A stretch of 64,000 nucleotides of DNA from assembly GCF_001975785.1 (NCBI RefSeq), contig NZ_MSFI01000019.1, positions 124,001 through 188,000 of the forward strand. Direction: 5' to 3'. The translations under genes were made by a program, and so were the position numbers. A model generated the notes under the pieces. The model saw only the letters and a program-made list of their open reading frames with translations. It did not search any database and was not told the origin of the DNA. Source of the stretch: Domibacillus epiphyticus (GTDB lineage: Bacteria; Bacillota; Bacilli; Bacillales; Domibacillaceae). Below, in pieces: positions 41,189 through 50,794 of this stretch. The stretch's first letter is position 1. Each line of letters opens with the position of its first letter.

Positions 41189-42024
41189 ATGAATATGGAA
41201 AACGTAATTGAAGTACGGAATTTAGTTCATCAATTTGGCGTAAAAAGTGTCTTGAAAGGTCTCGATTTTGATGTGAAGCGTGGTGAGACATTTGGATTTT
41301 TAGGACCGAGCGGGTCGGGGAAAACGACGACGATTAAAGTTTTAACATCTCAGCTTATTGGATCAAGTGGAGAAGTGCGCGTTTTCGGACAGGCGAAAGC
41401 GGATTTGAAACGAATCGGTATTTTAACAGATAACAGTGGTCTGTATGAAAGACTGACCATCTATGATAACCTGGCACTGTTTTGCGATTTGTATGGGACG
41501 GACCGGGCGCGGATTTTAGATGTTCTAGAAGAAGTGAATTTGGCAGGAGAAGAGAAGACAGTTGTGAAAAAACTGTCAAAAGGGATGAAGCAGCGGGTGA
41601 CGCTTGCCCGGGCGATACTGCATAAGCCGGATTTGTTGTTTTTAGATGAGCCGACATCGGCACTTGATCCGGTGAATCGGACACGTATTCACACGGTGTG
41701 CGCCGGTTAAGTGCAGACGGCACTACGATTTTCTTAACAACACATGATATGCAGGAAGCCGAAGAGCTGTGCAGCCGGATTGCATTTTTGAATGACGGCG
41801 AAATAAAAGCGATGAATTCACCACAGGCTCTCCGTCTTTACTATTCAGATGAATCGATTTCACTTCATTTAAAAGGGGACAAAACAGTTGTAGTGGAACG
41901 TGACGAAGCCGGTGCGGAGCAAATTCAAGCGTACATTGCCAGCGGGGAATTAGTGGCGATTCATTCAAATGAGCCGACACTGGGAGACATCTTTGTGCAA
42001 TTAACAGGGAGGGATTTAGTATGA
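41189..42024 (+). pseudogene. ABC exporter ATPase, broken by a frameshift
   Basis: The first frame runs 41189-41710 and contains Walker A (GPSGSGKTTT), signature (KLSKGMKQR) and Walker B (LLFLDEPTSALDP). It then breaks at RIHTVCAG-stop. From 41698 another frame continues with exactly the missing part (RRLSADGTTIFLTTHDMQEAEEL, with the H-loop His). A single missing base near 41699 explains it: GTG [N]TG CGC would read VLRRL. The first product (173 residues) lacks the H-loop. Either an inactivating mutation or a sequencing error. The permease gene overlaps the 3' end (ATGA), so this was one operon. Confidence 0.85.
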
Positions 42025-42731
42025 ATCTATCAATGAAGCGTGTCGGAGCGATTTTTATAAAAGACTGGAAAGATTTAAAGCGAAATTCATACGTTTTGTT
42101 TACGATTTTTATGCCGGTTGTGTTTGCGGCGTTTATAGGCCAGGTGGGGATGGAAAACTCAAGCCAGTTCTTGCTCCCGGTAAATATGGCGCTCATCATG
42201 AGTGCTGCATTTGTGCAGGCATCGATGGTGGCGGAAGAGAAAGAGAAGAATACACTGCGTGGATTATTACTGTCACCGGCTTCGACACTTGAGATTTTTA
42301 TAGGGAAAAGCGTGTTGACGGGCGTTGTGACAATCATTGTTATCCTCTTGTCTATTTTGTTGAGCGAAGTTCAATTAAAAGGAATTGCACCGCTTTCTAT
42401 TGGGATTTTCTTTTCACTTATTGCCTTTATTTCCATCGGAACAATGATTGGTCTTCTTTCGCGAAATGTTATAGAGACCGGGATTGTCGGAATGCCGGTT
42501 CTCGTTCTTTTTCTGGGAAGCAGTATGTTGACGCAAATAATTGAGAACAAAACGGTGAAAAACGTGTTATCGTTTTTGCCGAATGAACAGCTTTCAGTCA
42601 TGTCGATTAAGTTGTATGAAGGAGCGGCATTTCATCATGTTTTTGAAAATATCGCGGTTATTGCTGCCTGGGCGGCCGCCACTGTTGTGTTGACATTTCT
42701 TTTATATAAGAAAAGCATGGCCGATAAGTGA
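42021..42731 (+). CDS. ABC-2-type exporter permease
   Basis: 236 residues with six hydrophobic helices. After helix 2, VAEEKEKNTLRGLLLSPASTLEIFIGK is the cytosolic coupling segment typical of ABC-2 permeases. It overlaps the (frameshifted) ATPase gene by 4 bases. With that gene broken, the exporter may be inactive unless another ATPase substitutes. Cargo unknown; LytTR-linked ABC-2 systems are often tied to peptides or antibiotics. Confidence 0.88.
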   Translation: MNLSMKRVGAIFIKDWKDLKRNSYVLFTIFMPVVFAAFIGQVGMENSSQFLLPVNMALIMSAAFVQASMVAEEKEKNTLRGLLLSPASTLEIFIGKSVLTGVVTIIVILLSILLSEVQLKGIAPLSIGIFFSLIAFISIGTMIGLLSRNVIETGIVGMPVLVLFLGSSMLTQIIENKTVKNVLSFLPNEQLSVMSIKLYEGAAFHHVFENIAVIAAWAAATVVLTFLLYKKSMADK

Positions 42732-42886
42732 TGTGAAAACGCATGGCATCCGCCAGGCTTTTCCTTTTTATAGAACTATATCCTTGATTTCCTAAAAATG
42801 CAGGTGGTTTTTCATTCTTTTTATGGTAAAATTAACTAAGATTGTAGCTTTATGTACGTACAAAAAATTTCAGGGAGATACGGGAT

Positions 42887-44341
42887 ATGAAAAAAGCAGC
42901 CATGTCAATAATCGCCGTGCTTTTTGTTTTTGGTCTGTTTCAACCGGTACAGGCAGCGGGAGAAACGGGGTTTTATGACAAAGTGAAGGTAACGCATGCA
43001 GATGGCGGCACCGATCAGCCGTTTGTGAAAAATGAAAAATTAATAATTGAACTTGGCTGGTCATACAAAGGGAGTCCGCCGGATGCATTTACATTGCCGG
43101 ATGTATTTAAAGTGAGCGAAGATATTCAAAAAACGTTAACAACGAAAGACGGAACAAATGCTGGTGCAGTAAAGGTAGATAAGAAAACACGCACCGTAAA
43201 CGTCTCATTAAGTCATACAGATTCATTGGAAGCGGGCACGTCGGGATCGATATTTATCCCTGTCCTTTTTAATGAAACGAAAGTGAAAGCCGCGGGATCA
43301 TACGGTGCTGCGTTTACCATTGGACAGGCACCACCTGTTGACGTAAAAGTGACGGTGGTGAATGCAGCTGGAACAGGCTCGATGAAAATAGCAGCCATTG
43401 ATGCATCGACGAAAGCGAAAATGACCGGTTCGGTATTTACTGTTGTGAACGAAGAAGGAAAAGTCGTTGCTTCACTGACAACGAACAGTGCCGGTGAAGC
43501 AATTGCGTCAAATTTGGCATATGGGACATATACGGTTACTCAGACGGCTGCGCCAACAGGCTATGCAGTTCCGGTTGACCCATGGAAAATCGATATAAAT
43601 GCAGCCGTTGTGACGAAAGAAGTCGGGCATACAAAATTGACCGGTTTAACGGGATCCCTCGCCATTACAGTTGTTGAAAAAGGAACAACGACACCGATCA
43701 AAGGGGTGGAGTTTGAGTTGAAATCGGACAATGGCCTTTTTGTAAAGACGGTAGTGACGGATGCGAAAGGGAAAGCAGTATTAACGGGTCTTGAATATGG
43801 AAAATACACACTAACACAAACGAAAACAGCAGAAGAGTACTTGGTGCCTAATGAAACGTGGGATATTGCCATCGGACGGCAGACTGCTGTTGAGAAAAAA
43901 GTTGAAAATCAATTAATCAATGAATACGGCACACTCTCAATCAAGAAAACGGATGAAAAGTCAGGTGCTGATCTTAAAGGAGCAGAGCTTTCTCTCTATC
44001 ACTATGCAGGCGACCAGAAACTTGTTGCGAAAGTAGTGACGGATGGTAAAGGCATAGCGGTATTTAAAAATTTGGTGCCGGGGAGATATATAATCGAAGA
44101 AACGAAAGCACCTGACGGTTATACTCGTTCAAATGAAAAGACTGTCGTGACAATTCAAAGTGGTGAAACAGTGAATCTCGCTTTGAAAAATACAAAATCC
44201 TCTCCAGCTGGAACAACGCCCAAAACAAAATCAGGTACATTGCCAAGAACAGGCGATGAATCATCGATGCTGTATATGTTTGGCGGCATGATTTTCGCAG
44301 CAGGGGGATTTCTGCTCATGAAAAAAAGGAAGAGTGCGTAA
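42887..44341 (+). CDS. LPXTG-anchored surface protein with SpaA/Cna-B-like domains
   Basis: 484 residues. Signal peptide (cleavage near VQAA), a first adhesin-like domain (about 25-155), three prealbumin-like Cna-B domains of about 90 residues each (each ending in a Y.YT[VL][TE][QE]T.AP.GY-type or KYTLTQTKTAEEYLVP motif), and a sorting signal LPRTGDESS + helix + KKRKSA. The third Cna-B domain has K and E residues placed for an internal isopeptide bond (SIKKTDEKSG, IIEETKAPDGY). The sortase encoded next would anchor it. Adhesin or pilus-like function is inferred. Confidence 0.9.
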   Translation: MKKAAMSIIAVLFVFGLFQPVQAAGETGFYDKVKVTHADGGTDQPFVKNEKLIIELGWSYKGSPPDAFTLPDVFKVSEDIQKTLTTKDGTNAGAVKVDKKTRTVNVSLSHTDSLEAGTSGSIFIPVLFNETKVKAAGSYGAAFTIGQAPPVDVKVTVVNAAGTGSMKIAAIDASTKAKMTGSVFTVVNEEGKVVASLTTNSAGEAIASNLAYGTYTVTQTAAPTGYAVPVDPWKIDINAAVVTKEVGHTKLTGLTGSLAITVVEKGTTTPIKGVEFELKSDNGLFVKTVVTDAKGKAVLTGLEYGKYTLTQTKTAEEYLVPNETWDIAIGRQTAVEKKVENQLINEYGTLSIKKTDEKSGADLKGAELSLYHYAGDQKLVAKVVTDGKGIAVFKNLVPGRYIIEETKAPDGYTRSNEKTVVTIQSGETVNLALKNTKSSPAGTTPKTKSGTLPRTGDESSMLYMFGGMIFAAGGFLLMKKRKSA

Positions 44342-44353
44342 TACGCAGGTAAT

Positions 44354-44995
44354 ATGCTAAGAAAAGTGATAGCGGTTATTTGTATGATTGCAGCTGCCAT
44401 AATGATTGCGGCACCATTTTTAAAATATGAGCTGCTTGAAGCGAGCACTGAAAAATATGCAGCGGTGCGCCTGTCGCCGGAAGAAATTAAAGAAAACAGT
44501 GAGAAACCAGCACAATTTGAAATGGAAGCCATTCAGCCGCCCTCTGTATTGGATACAGTGATGAATGATAATGAAGTGGAAACGTCTGCGATAGTCGGGC
44601 AAATTGACATTCCATCTGTTAATCTCAGTCTTCCAATTTTAAAAGGAACAACAAACGAAAATTTGCTCGTTGGGGCGACGACGATGAGGGAAGATCAGTG
44701 GATGGGCCTCGGAAACTATGCGCTTGCCGGGCATCATATGAAAAAGGATACGCTTTTGTTCAGTCCGATATTGCGTGTGGAAAAAGGTGCATTCATTACA
44801 GTAACGGATTTAACGTATACATACACATATGAAGTGACCAAATTAGACGTTGTTCATGAATCCCGGACCGATATTCTTGAAAATACGGTTGAACCGGTTA
44901 TTACTCTAGTTACTTGTTATAAATCAGATGAACCGGAAAAGCGGTTTATCGTGCATGGTGTGCTGAAAAAAACAGAAGAATTCAATAGGAAATAG
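44354..44995 (+). CDS. Sortase
   Basis: 213 residues. N-terminal membrane helix (about 4-24), then the sortase beta-barrel with the catalytic His in LAGHHM, Cys in LVTCYKSDEPEKR and Arg in KRFIVHG. Single-helix N-anchored topology fits class A/D sortases. It starts 12 bp after the LPXTG protein gene, so this is a substrate-enzyme pair that links the LPRTG protein to the wall. A terminator follows the stop codon directly. Confidence 0.92.
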   Translation: MLRKVIAVICMIAAAIMIAAPFLKYELLEASTEKYAAVRLSPEEIKENSEKPAQFEMEAIQPPSVLDTVMNDNEVETSAIVGQIDIPSVNLSLPILKGTTNENLLVGATTMREDQWMGLGNYALAGHHMKKDTLLFSPILRVEKGAFITVTDLTYTYTYEVTKLDVVHESRTDILENTVEPVITLVTCYKSDEPEKRFIVHGVLKKTEEFNRK

Positions 44996-45020
44996 GACCT
45001 GCCTGCCAGGTCCTGTTTTT
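44994..45020 (+). terminator. Terminator after the sortase
   Basis: AGGACCTG / CAGGTCCT stem, 5-base loop, T6. Confidence 0.9.
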
Positions 45021-45235
45021 TAATTTTGCGTCATCTGAAATGTTCGTGTTTGTTTGCGCTCAGCCCTGCATTTTTTTAAGCGTTAGTATAATCTGTGTAC
45101 TCCGGTGAGGTGCTTTTTAAACCAGGATCAATGATTCGTTGGACATTGACATGTTTTAGTACGAATCTGTGCCGCCGATGTGTTCCGAATCGGGTTAGGG
45201 AAAAAGTAAAATTTTTCTGGATTTTTTCATAAGAT

Positions 45236-45262
45236 AACTGTATTATTTATACTAATACAGTT
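45236..45262. promoter_or_regulatory. Operator palindrome of the YtrA-type regulator
   Basis: AACTGTATTA / TAATACAGTT perfect 10-bp arms around 7 bases, 31 bp before the GntR-type gene. Placement and symmetry fit autoregulation by that dimeric repressor. Confidence 0.6.
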
Positions 45263-45293
45263 AGTACGGTTTGCGCAGAAAGGAAGCGGAACA

Positions 45294-45680
45294 ATGTTTA
45301 CAATTGATACGAGAAGCCGGGTGCCGATTTATGAGCAGCTGACTGAGAAGCTAAAAGAACTCATTGTGCGGGAAGTCATGAAAGAAGATGAACAGCTGCC
45401 GTCGGTCAGGTCTTTGGCGCAGGATTTAACAATAAATCCGAATACCATTCAAAAGGCGTATCGGGAGTTGGAGAGAGAAGGATACATTTACTCTATACCA
45501 GGCAAGGGAAGCTTTGTTTCACCGGTTAAAAACGAAATAAACAGGGAGCGAATGGAGATGTTGAAAAAAGAGCTCGAACGCATTGTTGGGGAAATTTTGT
45601 TTTTAGGTGTACCGAAAGATGAAGTCATTAAATTGATTGAAACGATGGAGGAACCGGAAAGGAGCGGTGACGATGATTAA
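45294..45680 (+). CDS. GntR-family (YtrA subfamily) repressor
   Basis: 128 residues. Winged helix at the N-terminus (VPIYEQLTEKLKELIV, then QLPSVRSLAQDLTINPNTIQKAYRELE and GYIYSIPGKGSFV) and a short helical dimerisation tail, the YtrA-type layout without a large effector domain. Ribosome site GGAAGCGG. The following ABC ATPase start overlaps its stop codon. YtrA-type repressors respond to cell-wall antibiotics and control the adjacent ABC genes; the palindrome upstream is the likely operator. Confidence 0.92.
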   Translation: MFTIDTRSRVPIYEQLTEKLKELIVREVMKEDEQLPSVRSLAQDLTINPNTIQKAYRELEREGYIYSIPGKGSFVSPVKNEINRERMEMLKKELERIVGEILFLGVPKDEVIKLIETMEEPERSGDDD

Positions 45681-46572
45681 AGCGGAAAATGTATCAAAGC
45701 GATTCGGCCGCTATGAGGCGGTGAAAGGGGTTCATGTTCATGTGAAGAAAGGATCCATTTATGGACTGCTCGGTTCAAATGGTGCCGGAAAAACGACACT
45801 GTTGAAGATATTATCAGGTATTATTCAGGCTGACCAAGGGGTGCCGGAAATCGAAGGCGAATCCATCTTTGAAATGCCCGATGTAAAAAAACGGGTATTA
45901 TTCATACCTGATCATCCATATTTTTTTCACCAGACGTCGCTATTGCAAATGGCCTCATTTTACGAAGCGGTATATGACCAGTGGAATTCGGAGCGGTTTC
46001 GTCAATTATATGAACATTTTGCGCTTGATCCAAATGCAAAATTAAGCCGGATGTCTAAAGGGATGCAGCGGCAGGCCGCCTTTATTTTAACGCTGTCGGC
46101 AATGCCGGATGTGCTTATTTTGGATGAGCCGTTTGATGGGCTTGATCCAGTCGTGCGTCAGCAGGTGAAAAACTTGATTATTCAAGATGTGAGCAGCAGG
46201 GAGATGACAGTGATAGTATCTTCACACAACTTGCGGGAAATGGAAGATTTTTGTGATGCGGTTGGTGTCATGCATAAAGGAAGTGTTTTATATGAACGTG
46301 AACTGGAAGAGTTGAAGACAGACATCAGCAAGCTGCAGGTGGCATTTAAAAAATTGCCGGATGAGTCGTTTCTTGCCGGGATGGATGTAATCCACCACGA
46401 GAAACGAGGCCGGGTTCTGACGTGCATCGTACGCGGAACAGAAGGTGATATTGACCGCTATGTCCGTTCCTATGAGCCAGCTATTTATGATGTGCTGCCG
46501 CTTACACTGGAAGAGATTTTCACGTATGAAATGGGGAGTGTTGGCTATGAAATCCGGAATCTTATCGTTTAA
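45673..46572 (+). CDS. ABC transporter ATPase of the YtrA-type operon
   Basis: Start at ATG 45673 (AAAGGAG 8-10 bases upstream), overlapping the GntR stop by 8 bases. 299 residues: Walker A GSNGAGKTT, signature RMSKGMQRQ, Walker B VLILDEPFDGLDP, H-loop SSHNLREM, and a C-terminal extension of about 80 residues. It energises the membrane protein encoded next, whose start overlaps it by 26 bases. Same order as ytr-like antibiotic-response operons. Confidence 0.92.
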   Translation: MIKAENVSKRFGRYEAVKGVHVHVKKGSIYGLLGSNGAGKTTLLKILSGIIQADQGVPEIEGESIFEMPDVKKRVLFIPDHPYFFHQTSLLQMASFYEAVYDQWNSERFRQLYEHFALDPNAKLSRMSKGMQRQAAFILTLSAMPDVLILDEPFDGLDPVVRQQVKNLIIQDVSSREMTVIVSSHNLREMEDFCDAVGVMHKGSVLYERELEELKTDISKLQVAFKKLPDESFLAGMDVIHHEKRGRVLTCIVRGTEGDIDRYVRSYEPAIYDVLPLTLEEIFTYEMGSVGYEIRNLIV

Positions 46573-48529
46573 TAAAGGGCTGTTCATGCAGCATACACGC
46601 TCCATTTTGTGGATTTGTGTGTTCTTTCTTTTATCGCAGATTTTGTTGCTGCCATTAGGGATTTTGATAAAGCTGCTAGATGGGCAGATCCTTCAATATT
46701 TATTCGAAGAGGAACCGCGGAATATCTTATTCACGATCTCTTATTCTATTCAATATTTATCGTACATTGTTTTTCCTGTTCTATCGGGAATAATCCTGAC
46801 AAGTTATATAACAAAAAAAGGTTCTTCTGATTTTGTTCACAGTTTGCCGTTTAAACGGTCGACGCTCCTATATCATGTATATTTAGCAGGAACGGCAGCA
46901 CTTGTATTGCCGATTTTTATCAATGTGGTTATTTTGCTTATTATACGTCCATTCGTGAAACCGATCACGTATTCAGCTTTCCAATTGTTCGAGTGGGCAG
47001 GTGTATCACTCTTTGTCGTCTTATTTATGTTTTTTGTGACGGTTATGATTGGTTTATTTATTGGCCCTCCGCTGCTAAAGGGAATTATGGTATATGGGAT
47101 TCTCATGCTGCCGGCAGGATTATTGATGATGACATTGGCAAATGCACGTTATTTTATTGATGGACTAGCTGCTGAAACCTACACGTCGAAAATTATGGCA
47201 GACGGGTTCTTTTTATTCCGGGCTGGCGGATATGAAACACGTCCGTTCAGTGGAATGGAATGGGGTGCTTACCTTGCCATTGCGGCAGTTGTTGTGGCTG
47301 TTTCGTTTTATGTGTACAAAGTGCGTCCGGCAGAAGCTGGTGACGAAACGATTGTCTTTCCATTCTTTCGCTGGGCATTTATTTTCGTATTCACATACGT
47401 TTCGATGCTGATCGGCGGGGAGTATTTTGGTCAATTTTTAAGCGGATCAACGGCGTGGATGATTGCGGGTTACGTGATCGGTGCCTTAGCAGGATATACA
47501 TTGCTGCAAATGATCGTTCAGAGATCTTTACGTCTTATATGGCCGTTGAAAGGATTTGCGGTATATGTACTGTTGCTTTTGTTGATGCTTATTCCTGGAA
47601 CGTTCATTGCCACTTCATATGAAAAAGCGATACCTGAAGCAAATGAGATTGAAAAAGTGTACATTGGTGAAACTGCGGAGCCATTTGAGAACGTTTTTAA
47701 TGGGGAGGGTTCAGCTAAATTTAAAAAGGTGGATGCCGGGTTTATGAAAGGAGCCAATTCCATTGCAGAGGTGCGGGACATTCATTCCAAGTTAATAGAT
47801 AGAGGCAAGGAAAAGGATTACGATAGCCACACAGTCACGATTACGTACGAGCTTAAAGATGGAAATCGCATCCAGCGCCAATACAATGTCCCATTTGAAG
47901 AGCTAGTAAAGATTACAGAACCGATTAGGAAAAATGTAGAGTTTATTAAAGCATCTAATCCAGTTTTTTCAATTGCAGATCCTGAGAATATAACGTATAT
48001 AAGCGGATATGATGGAACTACAGGTATACAGTTGGCTAATGTGGCGGAGAAAAAGACGATTACAGCGCTAATGTCAGCTCTTGAAAAAGACGCTCTCACA
48101 AGAGAAGCCGATATGTTCAGCCCATATTACTATAATTCAAGCACTCTTGAAATTTGGCTTGGCAAACAAGGAATGACATTCGTTTCCGCAAATGTGAGTC
48201 TTGATGATGAACAGAGCATTCGCGCTATTCGAGATTACATCCCCGGCGCTGAATCATTTGCATCTGTAAAAAATGTAGAGAAAGCCTTTGTTGTCACCGC
48301 AAAAACAGAAGAACAAAAAGAAGAGCTGATAGATTTTGTTTTCAATGAAGAAGGAGAAGAACCGGAATGGGAGGACATGCCGATCCCTTTTAAAGAGATA
48401 AAAGGGGAGGGTGAAATTGCGGAGCTCCTTAATCCAGCTGGTTTAACAGAAGAGAGCAGCCGATTGCTCGTGTTAAAATGGAAATATAGCGGCGGCGTTT
48501 CTTTTACTGTAAATGGATTGAAAAAGTGA
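46547..48529 (+). CDS. Large ABC permease of the YtrA-type operon
   Basis: Start at ATG 46547, preceded by GGGGAG inside the ATPase gene. 660 residues. About the first 360 residues hold ten hydrophobic helices in the ABC-2 style (VHSLPFKRSTLLYHVY coupling segment). The remaining 300 residues are an extracytoplasmic domain with a repeated alpha/beta pattern and no membrane segments. Large outer domains occur in bacitracin-type sensors/exporters. A terminator follows. Substrate unknown. Confidence 0.85.
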   Translation: MKSGILSFNKGLFMQHTRSILWICVFFLLSQILLLPLGILIKLLDGQILQYLFEEEPRNILFTISYSIQYLSYIVFPVLSGIILTSYITKKGSSDFVHSLPFKRSTLLYHVYLAGTAALVLPIFINVVILLIIRPFVKPITYSAFQLFEWAGVSLFVVLFMFFVTVMIGLFIGPPLLKGIMVYGILMLPAGLLMMTLANARYFIDGLAAETYTSKIMADGFFLFRAGGYETRPFSGMEWGAYLAIAAVVVAVSFYVYKVRPAEAGDETIVFPFFRWAFIFVFTYVSMLIGGEYFGQFLSGSTAWMIAGYVIGALAGYTLLQMIVQRSLRLIWPLKGFAVYVLLLLLMLIPGTFIATSYEKAIPEANEIEKVYIGETAEPFENVFNGEGSAKFKKVDAGFMKGANSIAEVRDIHSKLIDRGKEKDYDSHTVTITYELKDGNRIQRQYNVPFEELVKITEPIRKNVEFIKASNPVFSIADPENITYISGYDGTTGIQLANVAEKKTITALMSALEKDALTREADMFSPYYYNSSTLEIWLGKQGMTFVSANVSLDDEQSIRAIRDYIPGAESFASVKNVEKAFVVTAKTEEQKEELIDFVFNEEGEEPEWEDMPIPFKEIKGEGEIAELLNPAGLTEESSRLLVLKWKYSGGVSFTVNGLKK

Positions 48530-48530
48530 A

Positions 48531-48568
48531 AAAACAGCTCAAACGTAACCGTGTTTGAGCTGTTTTTC
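48531..48568 (+). terminator. Terminator of the YtrA-type operon
   Basis: AAAACAGCTCAAAC / GTTTGAGCTGTTTT 14-bp perfect stem, 8-base loop, T-run. Confidence 0.9.
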
Positions 48569-48634
48569 TTTTAAATAATTCCTTTATTTACTGGATTTAC
48601 CTGTTATAATAGAAAATGAAAGTGGAGGGGTATG

Positions 48635-49018
48635 ATGTTTACACCGGAACATACTGGAATAATGGTAAGCAATATGGATGAATCCATCGCCTTTTATGAG
48701 GAAATATTGGGCTTTACACTTCGCGTAAAATCAAAAACGGCCACAAAAGAAATTGCTTTTTTATCGCATGATCGACTTCCTGGATTTGAAGTTGAACTGC
48801 TTCTCGATTTAGACCCAAAACACTCCTACGCAGAACAGGGAATTGTAAATCATCTGGCTTTCTCAGTAGATGATTATGATCAAGCAATGGCTGAACTGCA
48901 ACGGAAAGGCATTCCTTTTTTAGCGGATCAGCCAACAATCGGTGAAGGAGGCCGCCGGGCGATCAGGTTCGCCGGACCGAATAAAGAAGTACTGCAAATA
49001 GTCGAAAAGAAAGATTAA
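48635..49018 (+). CDS. VOC-superfamily (glyoxalase/bleomycin-resistance fold) protein
   Basis: 127 residues from the second of two ATGs (48632/48635) after GGAGGGG. One VOC module pair: HTGIMVSNMDESIAFYEEILGF, then VNHLAFSVDDYDQAMAEL, FLADQPTIGEGGRRAIRFAGPNKEVLQIVEK. Metal ligands expected at His 6 region, His in VNHLAF and Glu near the C-terminus. Such proteins are lyases, dioxygenases or drug binders; the exact reaction cannot be told. TGTTATAAT at about 48601-48609 is an extended -10 promoter. Confidence 0.88.
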   Translation: MFTPEHTGIMVSNMDESIAFYEEILGFTLRVKSKTATKEIAFLSHDRLPGFEVELLLDLDPKHSYAEQGIVNHLAFSVDDYDQAMAELQRKGIPFLADQPTIGEGGRRAIRFAGPNKEVLQIVEKKD

Positions 49019-49083
49019 GTTGTATACACTAGAAAAATAATAAAGTTTAATTTCTGCCCCGTTTCAGACTAGTACGTAAGAAT

Positions 49084-49110
49084 GAAGAACCTTTTTCGGG
49101 TTCTTTTTTA
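49084..49110 (+). terminator. Terminator after the VOC gene
   Basis: AAGAACC / GGTTCTT stem with T6 tail, about 65 bp after the stop codon. Confidence 0.7.
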
Positions 49111-49254
49111 TTGGAGTAATGGTCTTTTTTTCTCTGTTTTCTATTCATTTTTCCGCTATAATAGAAAAGGTGCTTTTCCGTTTAAAACGGACAATTGAAA
49201 ACTCATATGATATGATAAAATCTACGAATTTGGAAGGAAAGAGGACTTTTCAAC

Positions 49255-50634
49255 ATGAAGAACGAGAAGACATTTTGGCTGCTTGCCCTGGCTTTTGTCA
49301 TTTGGCAGCCTGTTATAGATGTGCTCACTAGCGCGTCATTGCTTCTATTAAATGTGAACTTGACAGTCGGAGTTATTGCCCGCGTGCTGTTTATGGCCGC
49401 TTTAGTGGTAATGCTTTTACTGATGGCCCGCAGAAACCGTCTCGCAAGAAGATACACCTTGTATTTAATCGGTCTGGCGATCCTAATTATCGTGAATTTG
49501 GCCTTAAATATGAACATAAAGGACCCATATTATTTAGCCAGTGAATTAAAGTATTTTAATAAAGTCGTCTATTTTCCAATTATGTTTGTCGGTTTTAGCG
49601 TGCTGTACCTTTATTTGAAAAGAGAAAACGAACCATACAAAGAAAAAACAACCACGTATTTTCTTTACTCCTCACTCATTATTAGTGCCGTTTTCATCGT
49701 GTCATTCATAACTGGAACCAGCATGGCGAACTATTCCCATACCAAAATTGGATTTTCAGGATGGTTTTTTGCCGGCAATGAAATCGGAGCCATTATGGCG
49801 ATTATTTTGCCAATTACGGCTGTATATGCAATCGAACGTACAGAGCGTTTAAAGGAATGGCGACACTGGATTCCATTTATCCTTCTGGCGTTTTCAATGC
49901 AGTTTCTTGGAACAAAAGTGGGCTATGGCGGGGTTGTCGTTGTATTAATTGCAGCTTTTTTATCGACGCTCATTCTGTATTTCACGAAAAACCGCTCAGA
50001 AAAAATGCGTTCAAACATGCTCATTTCTCTTATTTTAACAGCGGTACTGGCTGTGGCGACACCATTCACACCTATTTTCCACAATATGTTCGCGCATTTA
50101 AGCTTGTTGAACATAGATTTTTCGAATGAAGATGAAACGATCGATCCGGAAACGGGTGAAGAAGTGAACCCTGCGGATGAAGATTCTGAAATTACGGATG
50201 AGCAGATTCAAAACCTTGTTTTTAGCAGCCGGGAAAAATATTTAGCAGAAATGAAAAATGAGTTTGCGGATGCCCCAATCGAACAGAAATTGTTTGGGAT
50301 GGGTTTTGCCGGGAATTATGAAGAGCCGGAGCCTGGGAAAGGTCCACGAATGATCGAAATGGACTTCTTTGACCTCTTTTTCTCCCTTGGGATTGTCGGG
50401 TTTCTTTATTTGATATCTGTTCCGCTTTACTATGTTGTTAAATTCATTATTCACTTCGTTCGTAATATTAAAGATACGTTTACACCAGTCAATGTCATGT
50501 ACGGTGTATCCTTTATTCTCGGAATCGGTATTGCAGCAACAGCCGGCCACGTCTTAACAGCACCAGCTGTCTCTATTTACGTGGCAGTTGTCATGGCAAT
50601 GCTTATGGTACGTGAAGGGATTATAAAAGAATAA
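49255..50634 (+). CDS. O-antigen ligase/polymerase-like membrane protein
   Basis: 459 residues, about 11-12 membrane helices with one large outer loop (about 290-345, acidic, ETGEEVNPADEDSE). This is the Wzy/WaaL layout: long loop late in the protein and FLGTKVGYGG before it. A WGA site GGAAGGAAAG precedes the ATG. Family members join or polymerise lipid-linked glycans outside the membrane. No glycosyltransferase cluster is adjacent, so it may act on a wall polymer or on the eps or yda product. Terminator follows. Confidence 0.8.
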   Translation: MKNEKTFWLLALAFVIWQPVIDVLTSASLLLLNVNLTVGVIARVLFMAALVVMLLLMARRNRLARRYTLYLIGLAILIIVNLALNMNIKDPYYLASELKYFNKVVYFPIMFVGFSVLYLYLKRENEPYKEKTTTYFLYSSLIISAVFIVSFITGTSMANYSHTKIGFSGWFFAGNEIGAIMAIILPITAVYAIERTERLKEWRHWIPFILLAFSMQFLGTKVGYGGVVVVLIAAFLSTLILYFTKNRSEKMRSNMLISLILTAVLAVATPFTPIFHNMFAHLSLLNIDFSNEDETIDPETGEEVNPADEDSEITDEQIQNLVFSSREKYLAEMKNEFADAPIEQKLFGMGFAGNYEEPEPGKGPRMIEMDFFDLFFSLGIVGFLYLISVPLYYVVKFIIHFVRNIKDTFTPVNVMYGVSFILGIGIAATAGHVLTAPAVSIYVAVVMAMLMVREGIIKE

Positions 50635-50640
50635 TTGAAG

Positions 50641-50669
50641 CCGCTCTGCAGATTGCAGGGCGGTTTTTT
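50641..50669 (+). terminator. Terminator after the O-antigen-ligase-like gene
   Basis: CCGCTCTGCA / TGCAGGGCGG stem with a short loop and T6. Confidence 0.85.
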
Positions 50670-50794
50670 GTGTTTTTTCTCTATTTATGAAGCTATTGTA
50701 AGAGTTATTTTAAAGTTTGTTCATTTTATTGTTTTTTACATTTATCTGGAATATGCTTTTGGTGTGTAACCACTTTTCTGGAGGAGGAATTTTT

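Noticed and set aside
45060-45190. Minus-strand readable stretch before the YtrA-type operon that could be a transposase relic
   Set aside because: Too short, has an internal stop, and no diagnostic motif or terminal repeats.
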